Source: Silene conica (Eukaryota; Streptophyta; Magnoliopsida; Caryophyllales; Caryophyllaceae). Taken from it: a stretch of 64,000 nucleotides of DNA. The stretch covers positions 11,351,001 to 11,415,000 of the forward strand of contig CM055318.2 in the NCBI GenBank assembly GCA_029255685.2. The letters run 5' to 3'. The notes below the pieces were generated by a model, which had not been told where the DNA came from, ran no database searches, and saw only the letters and a program-made list of their open reading frames with translations. A program made the position numbers and the translations under genes. Every line of letters begins with the position of its first letter. The stretch's first letter is position 1. This document shows positions 11,835 through 22,673 of the stretch, piece after piece.

Positions 11835-12391
11835 CATGGCCGAACCCAGTAGGTAGCAAGGGGTAGCGGCTGCTACCCCAAAGTAACCCAAAGTAAAAAA
11901 AAAAAAAAAAAAAAATCAGTTTAGACGATGGTATTTCGCTACCCCAGATAAGACGGTTAATAATAAGTACAACTGAAGTCATTACCATAGCAACAAAGGT
12001 GATATAGCTCAGTGGTAAAACTTTAGTACCCCAAGCAAAATATCATGTGTTCGAGACTCTAATAAGCCATTCTTTTTTCCCAATATTTTTAAACGGTGTA
12101 AAATAAGATAAGTTGTCGAATTATAATGTGAAAATCTTAAAATATTACGGAGCGATTTTTGCATGACAAAGCAATATCAAAATTAGAGCTAAAAAATAAA
12201 ATAAAGACAAAATTGTTACTTAAAAAATGAGTTTAAGTTAATATCGACCGTTCATTTGATTGTTTGTCGTGCGTTTGTGTTTGTATTTGTATTTTTATAT
12301 GTTCAGCACATTTTTTCGTAAATTTTATTTTTACAGAAAAATTACTTGATATTTTCGCTACCCCGATTTTTTAATCCTAGGTTCGCCCATG
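11835..12391. mobile_element. TIR element, probably hAT-type MITE
   Basis: The ends are CATGGCCGAACCC on the left and, on the minus strand, CATGGGCGAACCT on the right. GGGGTAGCG motifs lie just inside both ends. The flanking 8-mers GAACTAAC and AAATTAAC agree at 6 positions. Inside are an oligo(A) tract near 11896-11915 and a tRNA-like stretch (GATATAGCTCAGTGGTAAAA then TGTTCGAGACTC, 12001-12060) that may be a SINE remnant. Confidence 0.5.
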
Positions 12392-12980
12392 AAATTAACA
12401 TATAGTAAAATAGAACAATTCTTTCATCACCTAGCGAGTGAGCGAATCTTGAACTCCTAGACTCCGGGGTAAATTCCAGACACATATCTTACCTTAAGTT
12501 CCAACCGAGTTCTGCGATACAATTCAATAAATTTATGGTTAAATGAATCTTGGGATTCTCATGAGTGTTATAGAGAAATAGCGTAGTCTCTTATGAAGGA
12601 GTCCAACCTTTCACACACCAGTCCGTTTAGCGCATTGACAATAACTGTGCAAGCTAAACCTAGCCCACATCAACAAAGTTAATTAGGATTGGGGCGGTTA
12701 GTTATTACTCCGTAAAAGTTTGTTTTGTGCTCTATAAACCGAGACATACGCTCTCATTATAAGACACAATTATCTAAAAAAAGACCATAGGACATAGTTA
12801 TTTTATTATCAAATCACAACAAATAAACAACATCCATCAACTTCATGCACAAATTCTCGTCGGAGACAGCACTATCCGTTATAAGCTGAAAATTGATAGT
12901 GCTCAACTCACAATATTTAAGTGACAAATTGAGTTGATTAAAAGGAGTACCCACTTACCCTCCAATTTGTGATATTGTAA

Positions 12981-13167
12981 GGCTCTGTTCTTTCTAGCTT
13001 TTTAGAGCTGGACTGAGCTGAACTGAATGGAGCTGAGCTGAATTGAACTGAACTGAACTGAACGGAGCTGAACTGAACTGAACTGAACTGAACTGAATTG
13101 AATTGAGCTAAACTGAACTGAAATTAATAAAAGTGGATAAGTTTAATTAATTTGATCTAACTAACTA

Positions 13168-13204
<37 letters not shown>

Positions 13205-13738
13205 TTAATATTAATAATAATAATAATAATAAAAGTTTTGTTTGATGAATAAAAGTTTGCGGTTTTTAAAAAATTAATAATATTAATAATAAAATAAGTT
13301 ATTAATAATTTCATTTGGATGCAAAAACTTGGTATACCAGTTATACAACATCAAAATACTCAAGGAATAACAGATTCAAACATGATGACAAAGAACAGAA
13401 GAAACTCATGGACAAAGTTCGAAAAAATAGGGCGTGTTATTGGTGTCCATAATGACCACGATAATGAAGCACGTCATGATGATATGGAAGTCAATAACGC
13501 AGCAACATAAATGATGTCTTTTGTGTTAATGATATCTATATTTTCAACATTACGATTTTCGATTGTGTTAACAAATATCACAATTTAAATGTTATCAAAA
13601 TTTACTTCTCAGGTACCTTTTTCTCTACTCTCCCATGTTTCACTAATAATAATAACAATAATAATAATATTAATAATATTAATAGTAATAATAAATAATT
13701 AATAATAAAAAAATAACATAATAAATATATATATATAC

Positions 13739-13771
<33 letters not shown>

Positions 13772-14349
13772 CAATTACAACAATAACAATAATTAATAAT
13801 TAATAATACAAAAATAAATAAATAATAATACAACAACAACAACAACAACAACAAAGCCTTAGTCCCAAAATGTTTTGGGGTCGGCTGACATGAATCATTC
13901 TTTGGAACCGTCATGAGTGAACTCTCATCTCAACAAGAAAAAAAATGGAAGTGGAGTGAAATAAAAAATGAAAGGCAAAGGGGTTTTATAGATTTTAAAT
14001 CGAACTTATCACATGTATAAAAACCCAAAAAAAATAATTCAAGAGTAAAGTTTAAAGTGATTTTGAGAAACGAAGTAAAAATTAATATAAGAATTTTGGG
14101 GGAAAACGTGTAACAAATCCAAATAAATAATAATAATAATAAAATAAATAATAATAAAAATAATAAATAATAACAATAACAATAATAATGTGGTCTGAAC
14201 CTAATAAAGCTGAGTTGAACTGAACTGAACTGAACTGAATTATATGAAGTTGAACTAAACTGAATTATATGAAGTTGAACTGAACTGAACTGAATGGAAC
14301 TGAAGAGCTGAAAATAAATCAGAAAAAAAAAGGTATAAAAGGAACACCA
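12981..14349. mobile_element. non-autonomous TIR element with GAACT arrays and AAT microsatellites
   Basis: The left end GGCTCTGTTCTTTCTAG has an imperfect partner at the right on the minus strand, GGTGTTCCTTTTATACC. Both flanks carry GAACT/TGAAC pentamer arrays in direct orientation (about 13010-13115 and 14208-14305). The centre has AAT/AATA microsatellites near 13166-13230, 13645-13830 and 14128-14190. A 63-codon frame at 13319-13510 has no recognisable family. Superfamily is uncertain; hAT is the best guess. Confidence 0.45.
13828..13905 (-). mobile_element. SINE 3' end (Au-like) with GTT tail
   Basis: On the minus strand the sequence reads GTCAGCCGACCCCAAAAC, then TTTGGGACTAAGGCTTTG, then repeated TTG. 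The phrase GGCTTTGTTGTTGTTG is the known 3' end of Au-type plant SINEs. The head is missing or decayed. Confidence 0.5.
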
Positions 14350-14646
14350 TTATTTATGGAGTGATAGTGTCTCTTCAATAAGACAAACTGAAATCAAATT
14401 TACAATACAACACATCAATTATATAGTAATTTAACTAGCGGACGGTAATTTACCAACCGAAATGCAATTTGGTCGGTGTTTTACGAATCGGCGCGTGTAA
14501 TTTACTGACTGGACCTTTAATGGTTTTTAATAAAACCACAGAAATTTCGGGACGACCACTCACTTTTTTCTTAATAAATCAACAATGACCTGGTCACCTC
14601 TGCACAAACATACTTAATCCTTATTTTGTAACATTAACATATATTT

Positions 14647-14737
14647 TCTCCCTTCCAATCAATTCTATACATTTGATTAAAATATAATTCACATATATTC
14701 AACAAATGTATAGAAATGATTATAATAGAAAAAGTAT
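14647..14737. mobile_element. short Stowaway-like inverted repeat upstream of ascorbate oxidase
   Basis: CTCCCTTCCAATCAATTCTA and TTCTATACATTTG on the left are mirrored by CAAATGTATAGAAATGATTA on the right. The 90-bp size and CTCCCT start suggest a decayed Stowaway MITE, about 0.5 kb upstream of the gene start. Confidence 0.4.
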
Positions 14738-15164
14738 AAAATATATCAGAACAAATGTATTTTACTACGGTGCCGGATCTATTGCGATCATGCCTTAATG
14801 TATAGTATGCGTAAAAACAGTAGACTAGATGCTGTGATTAGTTCATAAGACCAAATTTACGACTCCGTTTATTTCCTAAGAGTAGTGATAAGGATCAAAT
14901 GAGTCATCATATCTCCAAACTAATAATCTAAAATCGTACATAGCTATCAAAGTGGATAATTTATTATTTTTCATCATCTTGTTTTTATTATTTTATTTTA
15001 CATGCATCCTCATGTATAACAAGTATGTTATACAAATATTAGATCTTTAATTATACAAGGATTTCAACGATCCAGCTATATATTTTCGATGAAAACTCGT
15101 TTCTGCTAACGTATTTTTAAGAAATGTCGGCACAATACGTTAATCTATGTGCCTCGCTCGTATG

Positions 15165-15174
15165 TATATATAAA
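15165..15174 (+). promoter_or_regulatory. candidate TATA box of the ascorbate oxidase gene
   Basis: TATATATAAA lies 70 bp before the ATG at 15244, placing a start site near 15200 with a leader of about 45 bp. Position and sequence fit a plant TATA box; no other core element was recognised. Confidence 0.45.
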
Positions 15175-15243
15175 ACGGGACATATTATGTGTTAGGATAA
15201 ACATAAATATAGTAATAATTGTATATATTAAAATAAATTTGCA

Positions 15244-17713
15244 ATGAAATTCCTACATTATGTTAATATTCTACTTATAATCTTTCATCTAATAACATTT
15301 TTGACGGCCGAGGCTGAAACCGTATATTATAAATGGGACGTTAAGTATGAATTTAAGTCCCCTGATTGTTTTAAGAAGTTGACAATTACTGTCAATGGCA
15401 TGTCCCCTGGTCCGACCATCACGGCTCAACAAGGCGACACCGTTGTCGTTGAGGTTACCAATGGCTTGATAACCGAGAATCTTGCCATTCATTGGCATGG
15501 CATTCGTCAGGTTGGTAAATGTTTCCGATAGTACTGAGTTTAAGTACGAGCATACCCATTTCAAACAAAATGACGCGTAATTAATAAATGGTCTAAACTT
15601 GTAACTTTATGCAGTTCGGAACACCATGGTCAGATGGAACTGCAGGCGTCTCACAATGTCCCCTTGTTCCTGGAGACACGTTTTTATACTCATTCGTGGT
15701 CGACCGAGTAATAAGTTTCTTCCAACCTAAATTATGGATGAAAGCAATGAAGTTATACTTTTAAAACGTTGCATTTTGGTTGTGTTCGATGCAGGCGGGC
15801 ACATTCTTGTATCATGCTCATTATGGTATGCAAAGAGAAGCCGGTTTGAATGGCATGATCGTTGTATCGCTTCCCGACCACCAATCTGAACCTTTCACTT
15901 ACGACTTTGATCGTAGCATTTTATTAACTGATTGGTGGCACAAGAGCACCTTTGAGGCCGCCACCGGATTGTCTTCCATCCCCTTTCTGTTTGTTGGTGA
16001 ACCTCAGGTATGTACTTGTTTTTATGTCTAGAATCAACTTTTCAAATAACAGTTTTTATGAGACCGTCTTGTTATGCAACTACTGTAAATAGTGTTTATG
16101 AAGTGGTCACGTCGATTATATGCCCCTACACACGAGCTCTTAATCCAACTCCCAGGATTAACACAACCGTTGTTAGTTTGGAGATGTATATATATATATA
16201 GTACAGAGTAGTAGATTTGCACAGCAGGTGCATTCCAGTGACCCTAAGTCCTAGACCTTAAACCTGAGGCTCGAGCCTGGCCCAGCGCGTGACTAAAACC
16301 AAATCCACATGCCTCAACAAAAGGTCAATTTTCCATATCCTAATGTCGAGGACAAGTAGTTAATTTCAGAATACGAGGATTCTAAATTTCTAATTCTAAT
16401 ATCGGTCTCACATTTTGTTTTTCTCTTGGATTCGTATTTTGTAGTCTCTACTTATACAAGGAAGAGGTCGATTCAATTGCTCATCCGTCAATACTCCGAA
16501 GGATCCCACGATTTGTAATGCCACCAGTCCCGACTGCAGCCCGTTTGCCTTGACAGTTTTCCCGGGCAAAACATACCGTTTACGAATTGGTAGCCTTACT
16601 GCCTTATCTGCTCTTAGTTTTGCTGTAGAGGTAAAATTGAAGACTCTGCCAAAATGTTTATCTTGTCTTAATGTGTGACGGTCTTACTCAAATAATCAAG
16701 ATATATATGAGTTAGTTTTGACTCGTGTTATGTTAGGGACACAACATGACGATTGTTGAAGCAGACGGACACTACGTTGAACCATTTGATGTCCAAAACT
16801 TGTTCATTTACTCTGGAGAGACGTACTCGGTCTTAATTAAAGCCAACCAAGACCCATCGCGGAACTATTGGGCCACAACTAATGTGGTAAGCCGACTGCC
16901 CAAAACAACGACTGGGCTGGCCATCTTCAACTACTATCCAAATACACCGGAACAAAACCCGCCCACAACTCCAACCACTGGACCTCTATGGAACAACAAG
17001 ACTCAAAGAGAAGCCCAAAGCCAAGCAATTAAAGCCCGACAAGGGTTCATCGAACCTCCACCCCCGGCGTCTGACCGGTTGATCATGTTACTCAATACAC
17101 AATGCAAGATTAATGGATTTTTACGTTGGTCGATCAATAATGTCTCATTGTCCTTACCGTCAACACCTTATTTAGTGGCCCTTGGGGAGAAACGGCTAGA
17201 GGCAGAACTCCAACAAATGTTCGATCAAGGGTCCCCACCTGATGTCTACGATTATAAAAATTACGACATATATATCCCACCCGTTAACCCAAATGCCACC
17301 TCTAGCAATGCTATATATAGGCTCAAGTTTGATACGACGGTCGATATTGTTTTGCAAAATGCAAACACCTTGAATCTAAACAATACTGAGACTCACCCTT
17401 GGCATCTTCATGGGCATGACTTTTGGGTGTTGGGCTATGGTGAAGGCAAGTTTGACCCGTTTAATGATCCAAAAAAGTACAACCTTAGCTTGTGGATCCT
17501 ATACTTAAGAATACGGTCCCCATTCACCCGTATGGGTGGACTGCTATCCGTTTTAAAGCGAATAATCCGGGAGTATGGCTATTTCATTGTCATATAGAAT
17601 CCCATTTCTACATGGGTATGGGAATTGTGTTTGAGGAAGGAATTGAAAGAGTTGGGGAATTGCCCTCTTCTATCATGGGTTGTGGTGAAAGCAAGCTTCT
17701 AATGACTTCCTAA
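15244..17713 (+). CDS. L-ascorbate oxidase (multicopper oxidase), frame-shifted in last exon
   Basis: Apoplastic ascorbate oxidase couples oxidation of ascorbate to reduction of O2 to water. Exons by splice consensus: 15244-15510, 15615-15707, 15795-16007, 16445-16630, 16737-17713, about 575 residues, the usual family length. The first 22 or so residues form a signal peptide ([13 protein letters not shown]). Copper motifs in order are HWHGIRQFG (exons 1-2), YHAHYGMQ (exon 3), [10 protein letters not shown] and [13 protein letters not shown] (exon 5). The C-terminus [12 protein letters not shown] is typical of the family. Oddity: five extra bases (AGCTT, about 17487-17491) after PKKYNL shift the frame, so the open frame ends at 17597 and misses the HCH motif, which lies intact in another frame to 17713. 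The allele is probably non-functional unless this is a sequence error. Confidence 0.9.
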
Positions 17714-18356
17714 GCTAGTTCTCACTTCTGATTCCTCATTAATTACGATTAGGGATAATAATGAGACGAGACAGCTTGCAATCAGCTTAAACTTGACTCG
17801 GTCAAAGCTCAGCATGAAAACTAAATTAACGAGTTAAACTGAGCTACCATCACAAAAAAACAAAACATGTCATACATTATTGCATATATTCACCTACTAC
17901 ATTGCATAATAATCCATTAATCCTAACAAATAAGCAACAAATGTTTGTCTTATTTTGTACTGACATAGTTTCATACGGAGTACATTGTTGTATTAATCTC
18001 ATCAGCTTGTATTAATAACTCTTGAGTTAGTCTCACCTGTGAAACTGTTAAAGACAAAGTCATCCTATGTACCATAGAAGATTAGCAAGAGGTAGTGAAA
18101 GTTATCGTAGCTAATTGCAACTTGATTTGTAGACAAATAATAATTGGAAAAAAAAATAGATATATAATAAGTTGTGATTCTAATGTAAAAGTTTTGTAAT
18201 GGAAAATTCATGCAGAGAAAAAGGCAAAGTATACATGCGGTATTAAAAATAGCAAAACGCGGTTCAACACCAACTCACCCTGCCTTTGTCAACGTTTTTA
18301 CTTTTTAGTAATGGAAGACCGAATCAACCTTGCGACTTGCCGGACTTGAGACCTTG
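17714..18356. other. 3' flank of ascorbate oxidase, nothing recognised
   Basis: AT-rich DNA without open frames or repeat ends. The polyadenylation region of the gene is presumably within the first 200-300 bp, but no strong AATAAA was seen. Confidence 0.4.
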
Positions 18357-18361
18357 TCTTG

Positions 18362-18651
18362 TCTAAGAATATACATTCGGATATACATTCGGATATTCCG
18401 AATGTATACACATTCAGATATTCCGTCTTAGGGAATATACATTCAGATATTAAATTGGGATACATTCATTCATTGAAGACCAATGTATTTAGCCTTCTTG
18501 TTTTCTGAATAGTTAGCATAGGGAATAGTCTTCTTCATTTACATCTTTTCTTTTGCTTAGTATATAAGGATGTTGAATGTATGAGTATTTGCATCAGATT
18601 ATATAAAAATGTTCTTAAGCTTTTCCCATATTTTCCCTTCTCTGTTTATCA
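18362..18651 (+). repeat. 5' LTR of the copia element
   Basis: 290 bp. It carries a perfect 11-bp-arm palindrome ATACATTCGGA/TCCGAATGTAT at 18383-18407 and a TATATAAGG promoter-like box near 18560. The partner LTR is at 22385-22673. Confidence 0.88.
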
Positions 18652-18688
18652 TGGTACCAGAGCGGGTTTTAATTCTATCCTAATCCCG

Positions 18689-18689
<1 letters not shown>

Positions 18690-18714
<25 letters not shown>
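18690..18714 (+). repeat. oligo(A) tract at the edge of the captured exon
   Basis: About 25 A residues between the primer-binding region of the copia element and the MBF1 fragment. It may mark a reverse-transcription junction, although it lies at the 3' side of the exon on the antisense strand as oligo(T). Confidence 0.7.
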
Positions 18715-18715
<1 letters not shown>

Positions 18716-18720
<5 letters not shown>

Positions 18721-18948
18721 GAGTGTTCAAAGAGGTGCCACTTGAAGCAGCTTTGTTTGTTCCAGCAGCAGTTTTGCGAACGGATTCGATTTCAGCACCA
18801 ACGTTGACGAGTTTCTCGTCTTTCTTAGCGGCGGCGTTAGGAGCCTTCTTGCGCACCACAACAGGCTCCCAATCTTGTGACATTGGTCCAATTCCTGCCA
18901 TTTTTGACGAAAAGGGGATTTGGGAAGATTGGTTTGATTGAAATGGGG
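18716..18948 (-). pseudogene. MBF1: captured 5' exon of MBF1 (multiprotein bridging factor 1), antisense in the retroelement
   Basis: On the minus strand an ATG at 18901 opens MAGIGPMSQDWEPVVVRKKA, then NAAAKKDEKLVNVGAEIESV, ending at SSGTSLNTRK near 18716. This is the conserved N-terminus of plant MBF1, a transcriptional coactivator linking bZIP-type factors to TBP. About 47 bp of 5' leader precede it. The sequence stops where the first exon of MBF1 genes commonly ends and is followed (minus strand) by about 24 T. The helix-turn-helix half of MBF1 is absent, so this is a gene fragment carried inside a copia element in reverse orientation, not a working gene. The frame otherwise looks clean, implying recent capture. 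Confidence 0.85.
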
Positions 18949-18962
18949 ATATTTTCTTCTGG

Positions 18963-21900
18963 AGTTGGTAAACAATATTATGAGTTGGTAAATGCCACCA
19001 CAACTACTGATGAAGGTACCTCCTCTAAACAAGTTTTTACAGCAGATGAAATCGAACAGTTGCGTGGTCTTCTTGGTACTAAGAGTGACATTAGTAAGAA
19101 ATTACAAGGTAATCATCTCGTTAATTTCAGTGATTGGATGCTCGATAGTGGGTGTTCTCATCATATGACAGGTTGTCGAAAACGGTTCCATGACTCGTGG
19201 AAAGGAGTCGCTTCGATTGTGAGTTTACCCGATGGTTCAACGATTGAAGCCCATGAACACGGCAATGTTGTGCTCACGAAAGAATTAATTTTGCAAGACG
19301 TGTTATATGTACCAAATTTAAAGTGTCATCTTATTTCCATTCCGCAACTTATTCGTGAAAATAATTACTTCGTGGTTTTTAATTCTAATTATTGCATAAT
19401 ACAGGACCAATCTACGAAGACGGAGATTGGACGGGGTGAGTTGCGTGATGGAGTATACTATATGACACGGGTTGGCGACGTTCTTGCTCGTGTGGGTATT
19501 GATGATGCGCGGGTATGGCATCGACGACTTGGTCATCCTTCAGGTCACATTTTTAATGCTTTTGGCAATTTACTTCCCAAACAATTGTCCCTTAGTTCGG
19601 ATTTTATTTGTGATTCTTGTTGTCGATCAAAACAAACCCGTTTGAGTTTTAAGCTTAATAATAAAAGACATGACACCCTATTTCATTTAATTCATTGCGA
19701 TATCTGGGGACCATATAGTGTGAGTAGTACTTCCGGAGCCCATTATTTCTTAACCATTGTAGACGATCATAGCCGTAGTGTTTGGGTTCATCTTATGAAG
19801 GATAAAGGGGAAGTCTATGACTTGATCAGATATTTTTGTAAAATGGTACACACACAGTTTGGAAAACAAATAAAAATAATCCAGAGCGATAACGGCACCG
19901 AATTTCTCTCGGGATCGTTAAAACAATTTTACAAAGAAAATGGCATGTTGTTTCAAACTAGTGTTGTTGACACCCCACAACAAAATGGCCGAGTCGAAAG
20001 AAAACACCGACATATCCTAGAAAAAGCTAGAGCCCTTCGTTTTCAAGCCAACCTACCTATTGAATTTTGGGGGGAATGTGTCTTGACAGCTGTTTATCTT
20101 ATCAATAGAACTCCCACAAAACTTCTAGATGGGAAAACACCACTCGAGTTATTACATGGTCACGTACCCACTCTTGACAATTTACGAGTCCTAGGGTGCT
20201 TGGCCTATGCTCACAACAAACAACGACCAAAGGATAAATTTAAAGAACGTGGAACTCGCTGTGTTTTTCTTGGTTACCCGAAAACCCAATAGGGATGGTG
20301 TGTCTATGACCTCAAAACAAAACGACATTTTGTTTCTTGGGATGTGCAGTTTTATGAGAATGTGTTTCCTTTCGACAATGAGAACCACAATTCCCCTTCG
20401 GGTAGCACCGACACGTATAACGAACAACCCTATTTGCTTGATCCTTTACTTGATTCTCCCCGAGAACCGTCACCTCCATCCCAAAACAGCCCCCTTGTCA
20501 CCACCACTCTACCAGACCGAAACCCCCCTAATAATAGTACTGCCGAGAGTGAGAACAACAATACCGAAACCACCACTAATAACATCGTCGATGTGGGTAC
20601 TAGTGTTGAGGGGGAGACTCAAAATATGGGCGAACCAAGGTTAGGAAGAGGGGCTCGTGACAAATTTGAACCGGCATGGAAGAAGGACTACGTTTGCCAA
20701 TCAACTCGTGTCATCACAACTCATCCGTCCACATCTCTGTCCTCTATAAAAGGTACTCGTTATCCATTAATTAATTATGCCACTAGTAGTTGTTTTTCAT
20801 TGTCTCACAGAAATTTCATTGGAGCCATTGATACTATTCGGGAACCTCGGAATTATTATGAAGCTGTAAAAGAACCAGAATGGCGAGAAGCAATGAAAAA
20901 CGAGATTGATGCGCTTGAAAAAAATGGGACATGGAGAATTGTTGATCTTCCTGATGGGAAGAAACCAATTGGGTGTAAATGGGTTTACAAAACCAAACTT
21001 AAGGCGGATGGAACGATTGAGAGGCATAAGGCACGTTTAGTGGCACAAGGGTTTACTCAAATAGAAGGCGTTGATTACCACGAGACTTTTGCGACGGTTG
21101 CTAAAATGACCAGCATTCGCCTTCTTCTTGCTGTTGCCGTGGCAAAGAATTGGAGCATTGCTCAACTCGACATCAACAACGCCTTCCTTCATGGTGACTT
21201 GGATGAAGAAGTTTACATGAGATTACCGCAAGGATTCGAACCATCCATGAAGGGTAAGGCATGTCGTCTTTTGAAATCCTTATATGGTTTAAAGCAAGCT
21301 TCGAGAAATTGGTTTGCTAAGTTAACAGATGCATTAAGCGGCTATGGGTTCACTCAATCACTCGCTGACTACTCGTTGTTCACTATGAACAAATCCGGAA
21401 TTTTTCTTGGGTTGTTGGTTTATGTTGATGACATGATAATTGTGAGTAACAATTCCGCTGCCAGTACAAAGTTGAAGGAATTTCTCGATGCCAAATTTGG
21501 CATTAAAGATCTTGGTCGATTAAAATTCTTCTTGGGCATAGAGGTGGCACACGGGAAGTCGGGACTCTTTCTTTGTTAACGCAAGTATGCCAATGAAATT
21601 ATCAAAGAAGCAAAATTAGAGGGGGCCAAGCCGGTTACGACACTAATTGTTCAAAATCACGATCTTGTTCTTTCTTCCAGTGCTCTATTGAAGGATCCCA
21701 TTATGTATCGAAGATTGGTAGGGCGGCTAGTTTATCTCACCATCACGAGACCAGATTTATTGTATGTTGTTCATACCTTATCGCAGTTCGTTCAGGCACC
21801 ACGAAAGGATCATTTGGAGGCCGCTCTTCGGGTTGTAAAGTACGTCAAAGGCAACCCCGGGACTGGCATTGTTATGCGCAATAACACAGCTATACAACTT

Positions 21901-22377
21901 AATGGTTATTCAGATTCGGACTATGCTCGTTGCCCATTAACAAGGAGGTCTCTTACTGGTTATTTTGTGGCATTGGATCAGACTCCTATTTCCTGGAAAG
22001 TGCGTAAGCAGCCCACGGTCGCAAAATCCACCGCAGAGGCAGAATACCGGGCAATGGCGGCCGTCACAAGTGAGTTAGTTTGGTTAAAATCTTTTCTATC
22101 CTCACTTGGTATCGATCACTCTCATTCCATGCAAGTTTTGTGTGATAATAAATCAGCTTTACATATTGCTAAAAACCCCGTCTTTCATGATCGGACGAAG
22201 CATATTGAGGTCGACTGTCATTTTATTCGACAACATTTGATGAGCAAGAATATTGCTGCAAGCCATGTTTCAAGTAAGGAGCAAATCACAGACCTTTTTA
22301 CTAAGGCTCTTGGAAGTGAGACATTCGAGTATTTGAGTCGTATGTTGGGCATTCGTGCTCCTAATGCTCCGACTTAA
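18963..22377 (+). pseudogene. copia gag-end/pol region
   Basis: Fossil polyprotein region. Recognisable parts in order: protease with LDSGCSHHMTG near 19140; integrase with a zinc-binding WHRRLGHP...CDSCC segment and a catalytic core (HCDIWGPY, SDNGTEF) near 19515-19995; reverse transcriptase with LDINNAFLHGDLDEEVYM near 21170 and YVDDMII near 21425; RNase H with YSDSDYARC and KSTAEAEYRAM near 21910-22050. Domain order (integrase before reverse transcriptase) defines Ty1/copia. The open frame that opens the region begins within antisense MBF1 leader sequence, so its first residues are not retroviral. The region is interrupted a few times. Confidence 0.88.
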
Positions 22378-22384
22378 GGGGGAG

Positions 22385-22673
22385 TATAAGAATATACATT
22401 CGGATATACATTCGGATATTCCGAATGTATACACATTCAGATATTCCGTCTTAGGGAATATACATTCAGATATTAAATTGGGATACATTCATTCATTGAA
22501 GACCAATGTATTTAGCCTTCTTGTTTCTGAATAGTTAGCATAGGGAATAGTCTTCTTCATTTACATCTTTCCTTTTGCTTAGTATATAAGGATGTTGAAT
22601 GTATGAGTATTTGCATCAGATTATATAAAAATGTTCTTAAGCTTTTCCCATATTTTCCCTTCTCTGTTTATCA
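22385..22673 (+). repeat. 3' LTR of the copia element
   Basis: 289 bp, nearly identical to 18362-18651, preceded by the purine tract at 22374-22384. Confidence 0.88.

Larger units (their letters stand above)
18362..22673 (+). mobile_element. Ty1/copia LTR retrotransposon with captured host exon
   Basis: Fossil element with short LTRs (18362-18651 and 22385-22673). The primer-binding site TGGTACCAGAGC at 18652-18663 matches initiator-Met tRNA style, and a purine tract AAGGGGGAG lies just before the 3' LTR. Flanks TCTTG (18357-18361) and TCTTA (22674-22678) look like a slightly changed 5-bp duplication. Parts in order: an inserted MBF1 fragment, gag end, protease, integrase, reverse transcriptase and RNase H. 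Short LTRs suggest an Ale-like lineage. The LTRs differ at only about three positions, so insertion is recent, a few hundred thousand years by usual plant rates. It is broken, with a few interruptions, and most of gag is absent. Confidence 0.9.

Noticed and set aside
12001-12060. Possible tRNA gene (GATATAGCTCAGTGGT... TTCGA)
   Set aside because: No full cloverleaf or anticodon arm; more like a SINE head within a TIR element.
16010-16222. Small frames on both strands in intron 3 of ascorbate oxidase
   Set aside because: They lie between good donor and acceptor sites and match no family.
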